NCBI GenBank assembly: GCA_003254885.1
Contig: QANT01001392.1
Location: 1 to 52,433, forward strand
Direction of reading: 5' to 3'
Length of the DNA stretch: 52,433 nt
Source of the DNA: Purshia tridentata
Lineage: Eukaryota; Streptophyta; Magnoliopsida; Rosales; Rosaceae
The notes under the pieces: generated by a model
The model's database searches: none
Told to the model about the DNA's origin: nothing
The model's input: the letters and a program-made list of their open reading frames with translations, nothing else
Position numbers and translations under genes: made by a program
Shown here: one piece after another, positions 1 to 13,490 of the stretch
Layout of the letters: every line of letters begins with the position of its first letter
Position numbering within the stretch: the stretch's first letter is position 1

Positions 1-1232
1 TATTGAAACTTGGTATTTAATCCTAAATTTCTATTAATATTATAATGTCAGAAGAGAAATTTAATGTTATAAGTTTTACCAAATTATAATTTATCTAAAA
101 TATCCTTCATTCAATAATACATTCACATTGAAGAAACTTAACAAATAAGGGTATAGTTGTAAATACAAAAATTAAAATAAAATAAAATTTAAAAAATAAA
201 AAACACCACACTATTTTAAAATGTGGAGCGGAGATAGTTGAATGCTAATTGACACATGCAAAGTCTAGTTTTATAAAAAAACAAGTTTATTTTCTAATTG
301 ACAACAATTAAAAGCTTATTTTCTAATTTTCAATTATACACGACCTAAGGTCCTAAACTATTGTTGCGTTTTATTTTGTCTTTCAAAATTTAGTTTAACT
401 CACTTTGCTCCTAAGCTAATGTTATATGAATGCTGAACTAAACTTAAGAAGAGTGTAATTTACATGAGCATGTTCGTATTATTAGAGCAAACAACAATTA
501 CCCTTACTATCATTTTAGCCCACAAACTTATTTTTTGAATTCTATAGTCCTCAAATTTTTATCAGTGTATCACTTACGTCCATTATGTAAATTTTATCAG
601 CTTTTTCCATCAATTTTAGTTACGTGTCAAACATGTAAGTCACTTTGAAAGGTAAAACTGATAACTCATTATTTCTTTCTTTCCCTAATGTGATATACGT
701 GACTAAAACTAATGAAAAATATAAATGAAAGTAACAAAGTGAATTAAAGTGATGCTCATATAAAAGTTTGTGATCTATATGATTTAAACAAGTTTGTAAA
801 CTAAAGTGATACTTGACTTAAAGTTTGAAAACCATTGCAATAATTCTCTCTATTATATTATCTTATTTTAAGTGAGGCATGTTTTTTTAATTAGAGGAGG
901 GTTTGGATTAAGCCATTGAAATAGTTAACGACGTTTGTATAACTGCAATGTCCAAATATATATATATATATATATATATATAGTAATAATATTTGTATAT
1001 AAATAATTATGGGCTTGAAATGGGTTCAATTTTCAACTTTGGGCTTCACACTTTTGGGCCAAGTAAAGAGATGTTTAATTAAGTTAAAAGCCCAATCCAT
1101 GAGAAAGGAAAGAAAAAAAAAAAAAAGAGGATGGCCAAATAAACACCATGTCCATCACGATTAATTCTCATACTCATCCATTGTAGAATTTTTTTTTTTT
1201 CTATCAATGGTTGTGATTTTGACAAATAGAGT
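1..1232. other. AT-rich gene-less left flank
   Basis: No convincing coding region, RNA gene or recognisable transposon end is visible. The stretch is AT-rich with several poly-A and poly-T runs and one dinucleotide microsatellite. It may be the interior of the CACTA element whose end lies at 3,570, but I see no sequence that proves this. Confidence 0.6.
956..982. repeat. (AT)n microsatellite
   Basis: About 13 uninterrupted AT dinucleotides. Confidence 0.95.
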
Positions 1233-2969
1233 TGACAGGACTGCTCCGGAGTTGACCCCGAGACGACCCTATGGGGGTGCCACGTCTCACGACATGGGCC
1301 TCGACCCTAGGGCACGTGACAAACATTAAAACTAAAACCTTTACTCTTTGCCTGAAACTATGAGCCATGAACAATAAATCCTTTATTCAAATTAGCTGTA
1401 ATTCAAAAAAAAAACATTTACATAAAACCAAAGTATAAAACAAAGTTTCTAAAACACAGGTGGTCCCACTGCCTCGTCTTCCCAATACTGTCTCCTCAGC
1501 CTGCTTAACCTGCAAAACAAACCCTGCACCCAACCAAACGTGCACCGGGTTTAAACACAAACCCGGTAAGCTCAAGCCTGCTTAACCTGCAAAACAAACC
1601 CTGCACCCAACAGAAGGTGCACCGGGTTTAAACACAAACCCGGTAAGCTCACTAGAGCTCGTATGAGTGAAAACTTACTAAATATCTTAACAATAAAATC
1701 AGTAATAATCAATTACAAAACCGATTTAAACCTCAAATCACAAAGTTCACAACTCAACAATCAAATCACTAATTAAATAAAACCAACACCTCAAACTATT
1801 AATCCAAGTTAAATTCACAAATCCTCAATGCCCAAAATAACCTCAAACCTTTCAAGATCTTCAATCCTAATTCGTACCCACTTAACTAGCAAACAGCAAA
1901 CAAGCTAACCAAACAAACAAGTAACTGAATTTTAAATTCCACTCACAAACTTGGCGAGCAAAACGTAAGCCTCGCCGATCACCCAACTAGCGGCCAACAC
2001 CCAAAACTTCCCGGAAAACACTTCCGATCGTCCTGTACAAACACGTAAGGTCCAAGTTGGTTCCCAAAAGCTTTAAAATAAGAAAAAGAACATTTTTGGT
2101 CACTGGCCAGTCCAGCACCGCCACACGTGGCGGCGCCGGCGGTGGTCAACGGCGGCAGCCACCGAAAAGTTGACTTTCTGGTGACCAACCCAGAAAATAA
2201 AATTGACCATACCAAATCGATGGGCTCGACGAGAGGAACAACTTTGTCAACTGGGCTGAGTCCAAAAAGTGGCCGGAAGTGGCCGGAAAACCCCAAATTC
2301 GGTCTGAAATTTCTGTCTCCGATCTGAAAATTAATTTCTGTCCCTGATCTGAAAATTCAAACCTACAAGAAAAATTACAAATCACATATGGTTGGAAAGC
2401 TTGAAACGTGAGGATTTCAGAAAGGTAATAATCGAACCAAACCGAGGTCAGAAGAAGCAGGAATTTGGATTTGAAACTCACGGTAGCCGAAATTTCCAGG
2501 GCTCGATTCGTCGTCCACAGTGGTCCGATCGGGACGATTTGGATATGGATGGAAAGAGAACGAAGAGGCGAACAAAACCCAACCAACCAGAAGTCCAGAA
2601 GATGCTGCACGCGCTTCCACGCGCGGCTGGGAGGTGCGACGGCGATTCTGATCGCCAGACACTATTCACGCGTGAATTTTGATTTTTTTTTGAAAAATGA
2701 AATTATTTTTCCTATTTATATTTTCCCTTCCAAACTTTAAACGTCCATAACTCTTAAACCGTAAGTCCAAATTACGAGCCGTTTCTTCCTACGTGCTCGT
2801 GAGATCGATCTCTACGTAACCATATAAAAATTTGGGTCAAAACACCCTTTTAAAAATACACGTCCCTTGCAAAAAACCAAAACGTCTCTAAATGAGGGCA
2901 AATTGGTAAATTTACCTCAAAGACTTTAAATGGCTATCCAACAAGGAAAACTAGGGACGGGTCGTAACA
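1233..2969 (-). mobile_element. Solo LTR, family C (Ty3-like), 1.74 kb
   Basis: Read on the minus strand it begins TGTTACGACCCG (at 2,969) and ends CAGTCCTGTCA (at 1,233), giving TG...CA termini. The same start/end style is seen in family B LTRs of this window (TGTAACG...CCTGTCA). A second copy of family C begins at 51,665 and shares the GAGGCAGTGGGACC block, the CCCGGT hairpin block and the surrounding text. No internal coding region follows, so it is a solo LTR. The flanks AGAGT (left) and TCAAG (right) are not a target duplication, so it may be old or recombinant. The GC-rich part near 2,110-2,170 and several overlapping short ORFs belong to the LTR and are not genes. Confidence 0.75.
1497..1650. 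repeat. 77-bp tandem duplication with hairpin inside LTR C
   Basis: Two consecutive copies, offset 77 bp, each contain a block that on the minus strand forms a 9-bp perfect stem (ACCGGGTTT and its complement) around a 6-nt loop. The right-hand LTR C copy (near 51,950) has a single, slightly imperfect version, so the duplication is specific to this copy. Confidence 0.85.
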
Positions 2970-3570
2970 TCAAGTACTATTATCAATTATATCACCTGTC
3001 CAGAAATTGAACTGATGTATAATGTAGGCATTCATATAAGTGAAAAAGTAAAAAACTGATGTATAATGTAGGCATCTAAATCAGTAAAAAATTCTTGCAC
3101 TGATGTATAATGTGGGCATTCATATCGGTGAAAAACTGATGTATAATGTAAGAAAACTGATGTACTTGGTTTATTTTTAAATAAAAAATTAATTACACAT
3201 CGGATTTATTATACCAACCGATGTTTAGTTAATTTACTATATCATTTTTCAATCCAATTTCGATATCCTTGATTATAAATTTAACATTGTGTTGGCGTTA
3301 ACACATCTAAATTGATTCAAAAACGATGTTATATCTAATATTTATATCAGTTTTATGTGTATCTTATGTCGAAAATTCTTAAAAACGATATCCAATCATT
3401 TTTTAAGATATCAGAATGTATAATAAAATAGATGTCAAATCATGTAAAAGATATTAATTTTAAAGCGATATCTATTTGGGGGACTTTTCTTATCACCCCT
3501 GGACTTATCGGTTTTTAACCCATTAGACATCAGTGAAGAACTGATATATATCGATGTTTTTGTAGTAGTG
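2970..3570. mobile_element. Terminal part of a CACTA transposon (CACTA-0)
   Basis: It ends exactly with TTTTTGTAGTAGTG at 3,570, the complement of a CACTACTACAAAAA terminal inverted repeat, and satellite sequence begins on the next base. Inside are at least five copies of a subterminal CTGATGTA motif (about 3,010-3,160), four of them in an extended CTGATGTATAATGT form, plus several CGATGT motifs. Clustered short subterminal repeats behind a CACTA end are the hallmark of En/Spm-type elements, where they bind transposase. The other end is not in the window. The solo LTR at 1,233-2,969 may sit inside this element. Confidence 0.75.
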
Positions 3571-6500
3571 CACATTTTCGTGCATCCTTAAGGCCTTAGT
3601 GGATCCTTAGGGTTGGCAAGCTAATATCGAGCCATGAGAAAGTCCTTCCTTATGTCTTTCTTGCCCACCAAGGAAGTTTTGGTGCAATTTGGAAGAATTT
3701 GGACTTATTAAGCACAGAAATGATGTTTTCGCGCATTCTTAACACCTAAAGTGTTCTTTAGGGTGGCACACTAATCGAGACATGAAAACGTGCGTCCTCA
3801 TGTCCACCTTGCCAACCAGGCACGTTTATATGCAATTTAGAGGAAAGTAGACTGAGTATTCACTGAATTGAGATTTTAGTTCCTTCTTAACACAAAGTGT
3901 GATTCTTGAGGGCTAGAACGTTAATCCAAGCATGTGAACGTGCTTCTTGCCACTCGCGCACGTTTTGGTGCAGGTTTAACCAAGTTGTGCACAGTGTGCA
4001 TCGAAATGATGTTCCATGCATTCTTCACACCTAAACTGGTTTGCTGGGGCTAGACCGCTAATCCAAACAAGAGAAAGTGCTTCCTCATGTCCTTATTGCC
4101 AACCGGGGACATTTTGGTGCAATTGAAACGAAATTGGCTTGAGGAGGCACCGAAATGAGGTTTTCATGCGTTCTAACAAAAGCATGTGCTTCTTGAGGCC
4201 TAGAACGCTAATCCAAGAATGAGAAAGTGCTTCCCCACATCTTTCTTGCAAACCGATAACGTTTTGGTGCAACTTTAACAGAACTGTACAGTGTGTGCAC
4301 CGATATGATGTTTTCGTTCACTCTTAACATCCAAAGTGGTTCTTTAGGGCTAGCACGCTAAGACAGAAATTAGAGCGTGCTTCCTCACCTCCTGCTTTCG
4401 AACCGGGCACGTTTTGATGCAATTCGAACCAAGTTAGACTGAGTATGCACCGAAATGACGTTTTCGTGCATCCTTAAGGCCTCAAGTGGATCCTTAGGGT
4501 TAGCACGCTTATATCGTGCCATGAGAAAGTGCTTCCTTATGTCTTTCTTGCCCACCAAGGAAGTTTTGGTGTAATTTGGACGAATTCAGATTGAGTAAGC
4601 ACCGAAATGGAGTTTTCACGCATTCTTAACACCTAACGTGTTCTATAGGGGTTGCACACTATCGAGACAAGAGAACGTGCGTCCTCATGTCCTTCTTGCC
4701 AACCGGGCACGTTTTGATGCAATTTAAACAAAAGTAGACTGAGTATGCACTGAAATGAGGTTTTAGTTCATTCTTAACACGAAATGTGCTTCTTGAGGGC
4801 TAGAAGGTTAATCCAAGCATGAGAACGTGCTTCTTGCCAACCGCGCACGTTTTGGTGCAACTTTAACCAAATTGTGCACAGTGTGCACCGAAATGACGTT
4901 CTATGCATTCTTAACACCTAAACTGGTTCGTTGCGGCTAGAACATTAATCCAAAAAAGAGAAAGTGCTTCCTCATGTCCTTGTTGCCAACCGGGGACGTT
5001 TTGGTGCAATTGAGATGAACATGGATTGAGGAGGCACCGAAATGAGGATTTCGTGCGTTCTTAACAAAAGCATGTGGTTCTTGAGAGCTAGAACTCTAAT
5101 CCAAGAATGAGAACGTGCTTCCCCACATCTTTCTTGCCAACCGGGCACGTTTTGGTGGAAATTGTACGAAATTGAATTAAGTACGTACCGAAATGATGTT
5201 TGGGCGCCTTCTAAACACGAAATGTGCTTCTTTAGGGCTAGAATGCTAATCCAAGCATGGGAAAGTGCTTCCCCATATCTTTCTTGCCAACCAATAAGGT
5301 TTTGGTGCAACTTTAGCCAAACTGTATAGTGTGCCCCGAAATGTCGTTTTCGTTCACTCCTAACACCCAAAGTGGTTCTTTAGGGCTAGTACGCTAATTG
5401 AGACATTGGAGAGTGCTTCCCCACCTCTTTCTTGCGAATCGGGCATATTTGGGTGCAATTTGGACCGAGTTAGACTAAGTATGCACCGAAATGTCGTATT
5501 CGTGGATTCTTAGCACCTAAAGTTGTTCTTTGGGGTTTGAATGCTTATCCAGACATGAGAGAGTGATTTCCCATGTCTTTTTTTCAATCGGGGAACGTTT
5601 TGGTGCAACTTTAATCGACTTGGACTTAGTGTGCACCGAAATGACGTTTTCGTGCGTCCTTAAGGCCTTAAGTGGATCCTTAGGGTTAGCACGCTAATAT
5701 CGTGACATGAGCAAGTGCTTCCTGATGTCTTTCCTACCCACCAAGGAAGTTTTGGTGCAATTTGGACGAATTTAGACTGAGTAGGCACAGAAATGATGTT
5801 TTCAAGCATTCTTAACACCTAAAGTGGTTCTTTTGGGCTGGCACGCTAATTGCAACATGAGAATGTCCGTCCTCATGTCCTTCTTGCCAACCAGGCACGT
5901 TTTGATACAATTTAGACGAAAGTAGACTGAGTATGCACTGAAATGAGGTTTTAGTTCCTTCTTAACATGAAATGTGCTTCTTGAGAGCTAGAACGTTAAT
6001 CCAAGCATGAGAACGTGCTTCTTGCCAATCACGCACGTTTTGGTGCAACTTTAACCAAGTTGTGCACAGTGTGCACCGAAATGACGTTCCATGCATTCTT
6101 AATACCTAAACTGGTTTGTTGGGGCTGGAACGCTAATCCAAAAAAGTGAAAGTGCTTGCTCATATCCTTGTTGCCAACCGGGGACGTTTTGGTGCAATTG
6201 AGACGAACTTGGGTTAAGGAGGCACCGAAATGAGGATTTTGTGCGTTCTTAACAAAAGCATGTGCTTCTTGAGGGCTAGAATGCTAATACAAGAATGAGA
6301 AAGTGCTTCCCCACATCTGTCTTGCCAACTAGGTACGTTTTAGTGGAAATTGCACGAAATTGGATTGAGTACGCACCGAAATGATGTTATCCTGCCTTCT
6401 AAACACGAAATGTGTTTCTTTAGGGCTAGAATGCAAATCCAAGCATGGGAAAGTGCTTCCCCATGTCGTTCTTGCCAACCGTTAACGTTTTGGTGCAACT

Positions 6501-9500
6501 TTAACCAAACTGTACAGTGTGTACACCCAAATGACGTTTTCGTTCACTCCTGACACCCAAAGTGGTTCTTTAGGGCTCGCACTCTTGTCGTGAAATTAGA
6601 GAGTGCTTCCTCACCTCTTTCTTGCGAACCGGGCACGTTTCGGTGCAATTCGAACCAAGTTAGACTGAGTATGCACCGAAATGACATATTCATGCATTCT
6701 TAGCCCCTAAAGTTGTTCTTTGGGGCTTGGCGCCTATCTTGACATGAGAGAGTGCTTCCCCATGTCTTTCTTTCAACCGGGGAACGTTTTGGTGCAACTT
6801 TAATCGACTTGGACTCAGTGTGCACTGAAATGACGTTTGCGTGCGTTCTTAAGGCCTCAAGTGGATCCTTAGGGTTAGCACCCTAATATCGAGACATGAG
6901 AAAGTGCTTCCTTATGACTTTCTTGCCTACCAAGAAAGTTTTGGTGCAATTTGGACAAATTCAGACTGAGTAAGCACGGAAATGAAGTTTTCGCGCATTC
7001 TTAAGACCTAAAGTGTTCTTTAGGGCTGGCACACTAATCGAGACATGAGAACGTGCGTCCTCATGTCCTTCTTGCCAACCGGGCACGTTTTGATGCAATT
7101 TAGACGAAAGTAGACTGAGTATGCACTGAAATGAGGGTTTAGTTCCTTCTGAACACGAAATCCGCTTCTTGAGGGATAGAACGTTAAAGGAAGCATGAGA
7201 ACGTGCTTCTTGCCGATTGCGCACCTTTTGGTGCAACTTTAACCAAGTTGTGCACAATGTGCACCGAAATGACGTTCAATGCATTCCTAACACCTAAACT
7301 AGTTCGTTGGGTCTAGAACGCTAATCCAAAAAAGAGAAAGTGCTTCCTCATGTCCTTGTTGCCAACCGGGGGCGTTTTGGTGCAATTGAGACGAACTTGG
7401 GTTGAGGAGGCACCGAAATGAGGATTTGCTGCGTTCTTAACAAAAGCATGTGCTTCTTGAGGCCTAGAACTCTAATCCAAGAATGAGAAAGTGGTTCCCC
7501 CCATCTTTCTTGCCAACTGGGCGCGTTTTGGTGGACATTGCACGAAGTTTTGGAGCAATTTCGACGAATTCAGACTGAGTAAGCACAGAAATGATGTTTT
7601 CGCGCATTCTTAACACCTAAAGTGTTCTTTAGAGCTGGCACACTAATCGAGACATGTGAACGTGCGTCCTCATGTCCTTCTTTCCAACTGGGCACGTTTT
7701 GATGCAATTTAGACAAAAGTAGACTGAATGTGGACTAAAAGGAGGTTTTAGTTCCTTCTTAACATGAAATGTGCTTCTTGAGGGCTAGATCGTTATTCTA
7801 AGCATGAGAACGAGCTTGTGCCCAACCGTGCACGTTTTGTTCCAACTTTAATGAAGTTGTGCACAGTGTGCACCGAAATGACGTTCCATGCATTCTTAAA
7901 ACCTAAACTGGTTCGTTGGGGCTACAACACTAATCTAATCAAGGGAAAGTGCTTCCTCATGTCCTTATTGCCAACTGAGGACGTTTTGGTGCAATTGAAA
8001 TAAAATTGGGTTGCGGAGGCACCAAAATGGTGCGTTCTTAACAAAAGCATGTGCTTCTTGAGGGCTACAATGCTAATCCAAAAATGAGAAAGAACTTGCC
8101 CGCATCTTTCTTGCTAACCGGGCACGTTGTGGTGGAAATTGCACGAAATAGATTGAGTACACACCGAAATGATGTGTTCGAGCCTTTTACACACGAAATG
8201 TGCTTCTTTAGGGCTAGAATGCAATCCAAGCATAGGAAAGTGCTTCCCCATGTCTTTCTTGCCAATCGATAACGTTTTGGTGCAGCTTTAACCAAACTGT
8301 ATAGTGTGTGTAATGAAATGACGTTTTCGTTCACTCCTAACACCTAAAGTGGTTCTTTAGGGCTAGCACACTAAGCGAGACATTAGAGAGTGCTTCCTCA
8401 CCTCTTTCTTGCGAATCGGGCACGTTTTGGTGCAATTCGAACCAAGTTAGACTGAGTATGCACCGAAATGACGTATTCGTGCATTCTTAGCACCTAAAAT
8501 TGTTCTTTGGGGCGTGAACGCTTATCGAGACATGAGAAAGTGCTTCCCCATGTCTTTCTTCCAACCGGGGAACGTTTTGGTGCAACTATAATCGACTTGG
8601 ACTCAGTGTGCACCGAAATGACGTTTTCGTGCATCCTTAAGGCCACCAGCGGTTTCATACGATTAGCACACTAATATCGTGACATGAGAAATTGCTTCCT
8701 TGCGTCTTTCTTGCCCACGAAGAAAGTTTTGGTGCAATTTGGACGAATTCAGACTGAATACACACCGAAATGATGTTTTCGCGCATTCTTAACACCTAAA
8801 GTGGTTCTTTAGGGTTGGTACGGTAATCGAGACATGAGATCGTGCGTCCTCATGTCCTTCTTGCCAATCGTGCACATTTTGATGCAATTTTCACGAAAGT
8901 AGACTAAGTATGCACTGAAATGACATTTTAGTTCCTTCTTAACACGAAATGTGCTTCTTGAGGGCTAGAACGTTAATCCAAGCATGAGAACGTTCTTCTT
9001 GCCAACCGCGCACGTTTTGGTGCAACTTTAACCAAAGCATGTGCGTTCTTAACAAAAGCATGTGCTTCTTGGGGTCTAGAGCGCTAATCCAAGAATGAGA
9101 AAGTGCTTCCCCACATCTTTCTTGCCAACCGGGCACGTTTTGGTGGAAATTGCATGAAATTGGTTTGAGAACGCACCAAAATGACGTTTTCGTGAATCCT
9201 TCAGGCCTCAAATGGATCCTTAGGGTTAGCACGCTAATATCGAGACCTGAGAAAGTGCTTCCTTATGTCTTTCTTGCTCACCAAGGAACTTTGGTGCAAT
9301 TTGGACGAATTCGTACTGAGTACGCACTGAAATGACATTTTCGCTCATTCTTAACACCTAAAGTGGTTCTTTAGGGCTGGCATGCTAACCGAGGCATGAG
9401 AACGTGAGTCCTCATGTCCTTCTTGCCAACCGGGCACGTTTTCATGCAATTTAGACCAAAGTAGACTGAGTATGCACTGAAATGAGGTTTTAGTTCCTTG

Positions 9501-11869
9501 TTAACATGAAATGTGCTTCTTTAGGGCTAGAACATTAATCTAAGAATGAGAACGTGCTTCTTGCCAACCGCGCAAGTTTTGGTGCAACTTTAACCAAGTT
9601 GTCCACAGTGCGCACCGAAATGATTTTCCATGCATTCTTAACACCTAAACTGGTTCGTTGGGGCTAGAACGCTAATCCGAACAAGAGAAAGTGCTTCCTT
9701 ATGTCCTTATTGCCAACCAGGGACGTTTTGGTGCAATCGAAATAAAATTCGGTTGAGGAGGCACCGAAATGAGGTTTTCGTGCGTTCTTAACAAAAGCAT
9801 GTGCTTCTCGATGGCTAGAACGCTAATCCAGGAATGAAAAAGTGCTTCCCCAGATCTTTCTTTCCAACCGGGCATGTTTTGGTGGAAAGTGCACGAAATT
9901 GGATTGGGTACGCACCGAAATGTTGTTTTCGTGCCTTCTAAACACGAAATGTGCTTCTTTAGGGCTAGAGTGCTAATCCAAGCATGGGAAAGCGCTTCCC
10001 CATGTCTTTCTTGCCAACCGATAAGGTTTTGGTGTAACTTTAACCAAACTGTACAGTGTGTGCACCGAAATGACGTTTTCGTTCACTCCTAACACCCAAA
10101 GTGGTTCTTTAGGGCTAGCACGCTAATTGAGACATTATAGGGTGCCTCCTCACATCTTTCTTGCAAATCGGGCACGTTTTGGTTCAATTTAGATGAATTC
10201 GGATTGAGTATGCACTAAAATGACTTTTTCGTGCATTCTTAACACCTAAAGTGGTTCTTTAGGGTTGGCACGCTAATCGAGACATGAGAACATGCGTCCT
10301 CATGTCCTTCTTGCCAACCGGGCCCATTTTGATGCAATTTAGATGAAAGTAGACTGAGTATGCACTGAAATAAGGTTTTGGTTCCTTCTTAACATGGAAT
10401 GTGCTTGTTGAGGGCTAGAACGTTAATCCAAGCATGAGAAGGTGCTTCTTACCAACCGCGAACGTTTTGGTGCAACTTTAACCAAGTCGTGCACAATGTG
10501 CATTGAAATGACTTTCCATGCATTCTTAACACCTAAATTGGTTTGTTGGGGCTAGAACGCTAATCCAAACAAGAGAAAGTGCTTCCTCATGTTGTGATTG
10601 CCAACAGGGGGACGTTTCGGTGCACTTGAAACGAACTTGGGTTGAGGAGGCACTGAAATGAGGTTTTCGTGCATTATTAACAAAAGCATTTGCTTCTTGA
10701 GGGCTAGAACGCTAATCCAAGAATGAGAAAGTGCTTCCCTACATCTTTCTTGCCAACCGGGGACGTTTTGGCGGAAATTGCATGAAATTCGATTGAGTAC
10801 GCTCCGAAATGATGTTTTTGTGCCTTTTAAACACGAAATGTGCTTCTTTAGGGCTAGAATGCTAATGCAAGCATGGTAAAGTGCTTCTCCATGTCTTTCT
10901 TGCTAACCGATAATGTTTTGGTGCAACTTTAACCAAACTGTACAGTGTGTGCACCGAAATGATGTTTTTGTTCACTCCTAACACCCAAAGTGGTTCTTTA
11001 GGGCTAGTACGCTAATCAAGACATTAGAGAGTGCAACTTTAATCGACTTGGACTTAGTGTGCTCCGAAATGATATTTTCGTGCATCCTTAAGGCCTCAAG
11101 GGGATCCTTAGGGTTAGCACGCTAATATCGAGACAAGAGAAAGTGCTTCCTTATGTCTTTCTTGCCCACCAAGGAAGTTTTGGTGGAATTTACATGAATT
11201 CGGATTGAGTACGCACCGAAATAATGCTTTCGTGCATCCTTAATACCTAAAATGGTTCTTTAGGGCTGGCACGCTAATCGAGACATGAGAACGTGCGTCC
11301 TCATGTCCATCTGGCCAACCGGGCACGTTTTGATGAAATTTAAACGAAATTAGATTGAGTATGCACTAAAATTAGGTTTTAGTTCCTTCTTAACACTAAA
11401 TGTGCTTCTTGAGGGCTTAATCCAAGCATGAGAACGTGCTTCTTGCCAACCGTGCAAGTTTTGCTGCAACTTTAACCAAGTTGTACACAGTGTGCACTGA
11501 AATAACGTTTCATGCATTCTTAACACCTAAACTAGTTTGTTGGGGCAAGAACACTAATCCAAACAAGAGAAAGTGCTTCCACATGTCCTCATTGCCATCC
11601 GGGGAAGTTTTGAGGCAATTGAAACGACATTGGGTTGAGGAGGCATCGAAATGAGGTTTTCGTGCGTTCTTAACAAAAGCATGTGTTTCTTGAGGGCTAG
11701 AATGCTAATCCAAGCATGAGAAAGTGCATCTCCACATCTTTCTTGCCAACGGGGATGTTTTGAGGGAAATCGCGTGAAATTGGATTGAGTACACACCGAA
11801 ATGATGTTTTCATGCCTTCTAAGCACGAAATGTGGTTCTTTAGGGCTAGAATGCTAATCCAAGCACGGG
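3571..11869. repeat. Satellite block 1: ~148-bp monomers in an 8-mer higher-order repeat
   Basis: The monomer is about 148 bp, anchored by a conserved box of the form GCACCGAAATGACGTTTTCG followed by TGCATTCTTA. Eight monomer types can be told apart by diagnostic words: A (CCTTAAGGCCTCAAGTGGATCC), B (CGTGCGTCCTCATGTCC), C (TTTTAGTTCCTTCTTAACACG, about 10 bp shorter), D (GTTCCATGCATTCTTAACACC), E (GTTCTTAACAAAAGCATGTG), F (CCTTCTAAACACGAAATGTG), G (GTTCACTCCTAACACCCAAAG), H (GTATTCGTGCATTCTTAGC). They recur in this order. Type A starts at 4,460, 5,645 and 6,835, so the unit is about 1,185-1,190 bp. Irregular steps (for example 6,835 to 8,623) reflect internal duplication or loss of monomers. 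Confidence 0.92.
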
Positions 11870-11874
11870 AAAGT
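11870..11874. other. Target-site duplication AAAGT (left)
   Basis: AAAGT directly precedes the TGTTAG start of the family D LTR, and the same five bases follow its end at 13,491-13,495. Confidence 0.9.
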
Positions 11875-13490
11875 TGTTAGTTTCAAGTTTTGTATTGGCA
11901 ATTTCCTTGACAAAACAGCTTGTAATTATTTTAGATTTGTGAATCTCACACAAGCTCTAGACTAAGTTAGGAATATTTGAGTGTGCAATGAAGTCTGCAT
12001 AGCTGGTCATACATCCCTCATGCCTAAGGTAATACCCATATCATGCATTTCACGTAACATCAGTTTTTCACAGAGTAGTGCATGTTTTGACTAGTCTATG
12101 ACATATCATACACTACACTTTTCTGGCACGGGAACTGCACATACTATCTTGTGAATATCAAGTGATCCCACGTGAGAATCTTTTATGTGGGTCACTCTCC
12201 TAAATGGGTATTTGCACGTGTTTAACTTTCTGACTTCTTATGATTGGGCCTTTAATCTTCTCATTTATTCTCCAGCCCACATCAGTTTTTAATGGGTTTT
12301 CATTTTGCACTATTCATCATCTTCCCCAAATATTTTTTTCTGAAAATGGAAACTTTCCCAAAAACAACTCAGCCCCTCTCCCACACGAATCTTCAGATTC
12401 CCTTTGGCATATTCGGCTATGAGCTGTCCTGAAAGTTGGTTAGGACTTAACCCTATTATTGGCTGCCATGTGGAACGGTGTGGGTGTGCGTGTGTGGCTG
12501 CTGCTACAAGGTACGGGCAGCCCTTCATTCTTTTCGTGACACACATTTTTGGTATGTTTTGAGCAGCCTTTGAGCTGAGTGTTTTTGTGTGACCGAATGG
12601 GTATTTTATTTTTCAAGAGTTGAAAGTTTTTCTTTGAAAATTTTCTTGTGTTCATCTCTTGATTTGTTTTATCTAAAAACTAAATGGGTTTTGTGTATAA
12701 GTTTCAGATTTCTTCAAAAGCATAAACACATCACTCTAGTTTTTAGATTTGGGTTTATATTGGCTTCTTCAAATCTTGTTTGGTTGAAGGAGTTGATCTT
12801 GCTAACCCAAAATATTGCATATCACTTTCATATCTTGAAGATCCATAAGCAAGCTGCAAATGGGGTGCTACATGTTGATGAGCTAGAGGATAGAGCTGCC
12901 AACAACGTAAATGACTCTCGGCTGCTTGGTTGATGGTTGCACAAAGTGGGTATGCTAGCTGCTACTTAGCTTTAGAGTTAGTAAAAGAGCTTGTGTGCTG
13001 ATATAGACTTTGTATTGAACCTCAACATATTGGATTGCCTGGTCAGCAGATAAGACCCCCAGTTTTTTTAACCCTTTGAGGTTTTTCTGGGTGAACAACT
13101 TGTGTGTCTCCTCTTTGTGGTTGCTGAGTTTATTTGGGTCTTATATATCTTGTGTTTATTTTCTTGGTATTTGGCATCATACCATGACTTATGATTGATT
13201 ATATTGCATCTGATGAACTGAATATAATCTAGCATCTCACATCTCCCTTTAGTTGTGGCTAGCACTGGGATGCCTACCTTGATGGATCCTTGAGTGCCTA
13301 GGTTATCACTCCTCACACAAATACTTGAATTGCTAGTTGGTTGTGTTTCTCGAGTTGTGCTTCTGTCGAGTAGACATAAGTGTGTTTGATTGGTTAAGTC
13401 TTGTCAAATAGTTTTAAAATTGGGTCCGATCAGTGATCGTTGTTTTACTTCGGTGCTTTAGGGAGTTAAAGCACTTTATACCAAACTTCA
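11875..13490. mobile_element. Solo LTR, family D, 1.6 kb, inserted in a satellite monomer
   Basis: Begins TGTTAG and ends ACTTCA, so it has TG...CA termini, and is flanked by perfect 5-bp duplications AAAGT. Removing the element and one AAAGT restores a continuous type F satellite monomer (GGGAAAGTGC...CCCCATG). The two ends are not copies of each other and no gag, pol, primer-binding or polypurine signature is visible, so a solo LTR formed by recombination is the best reading. A short ORF at 12,589-12,933 (114 codons) resembles nothing I know. LTR orientation cannot be decided from this copy alone. Confidence 0.82.

Noticed and set aside
2146..2610. 154-codon minus-strand ORF in the GC-rich part of LTR C
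   Set aside because: It lies wholly inside an LTR, overlaps several other open frames, and has no recognisable domain.
4972..5370. Minus-strand open frames across the satellite (also 15,554-15,919, 23,143-23,460, 24,514-24,852, 25,720-26,031) encoding repeated LHQNVPGWQERCGEALSHAW-like peptides
   Set aside because: They follow the ~148-bp satellite period, break and shift frame from monomer to monomer, and have no splice, start or domain logic. They are by-products of tandem repeats and could appear in databases as spurious hypothetical proteins.
12589..12933. 114-codon plus-strand ORF in LTR D
   Set aside because: It sits inside a 1.6-kb solo LTR, has no recognised domain and no gene context.
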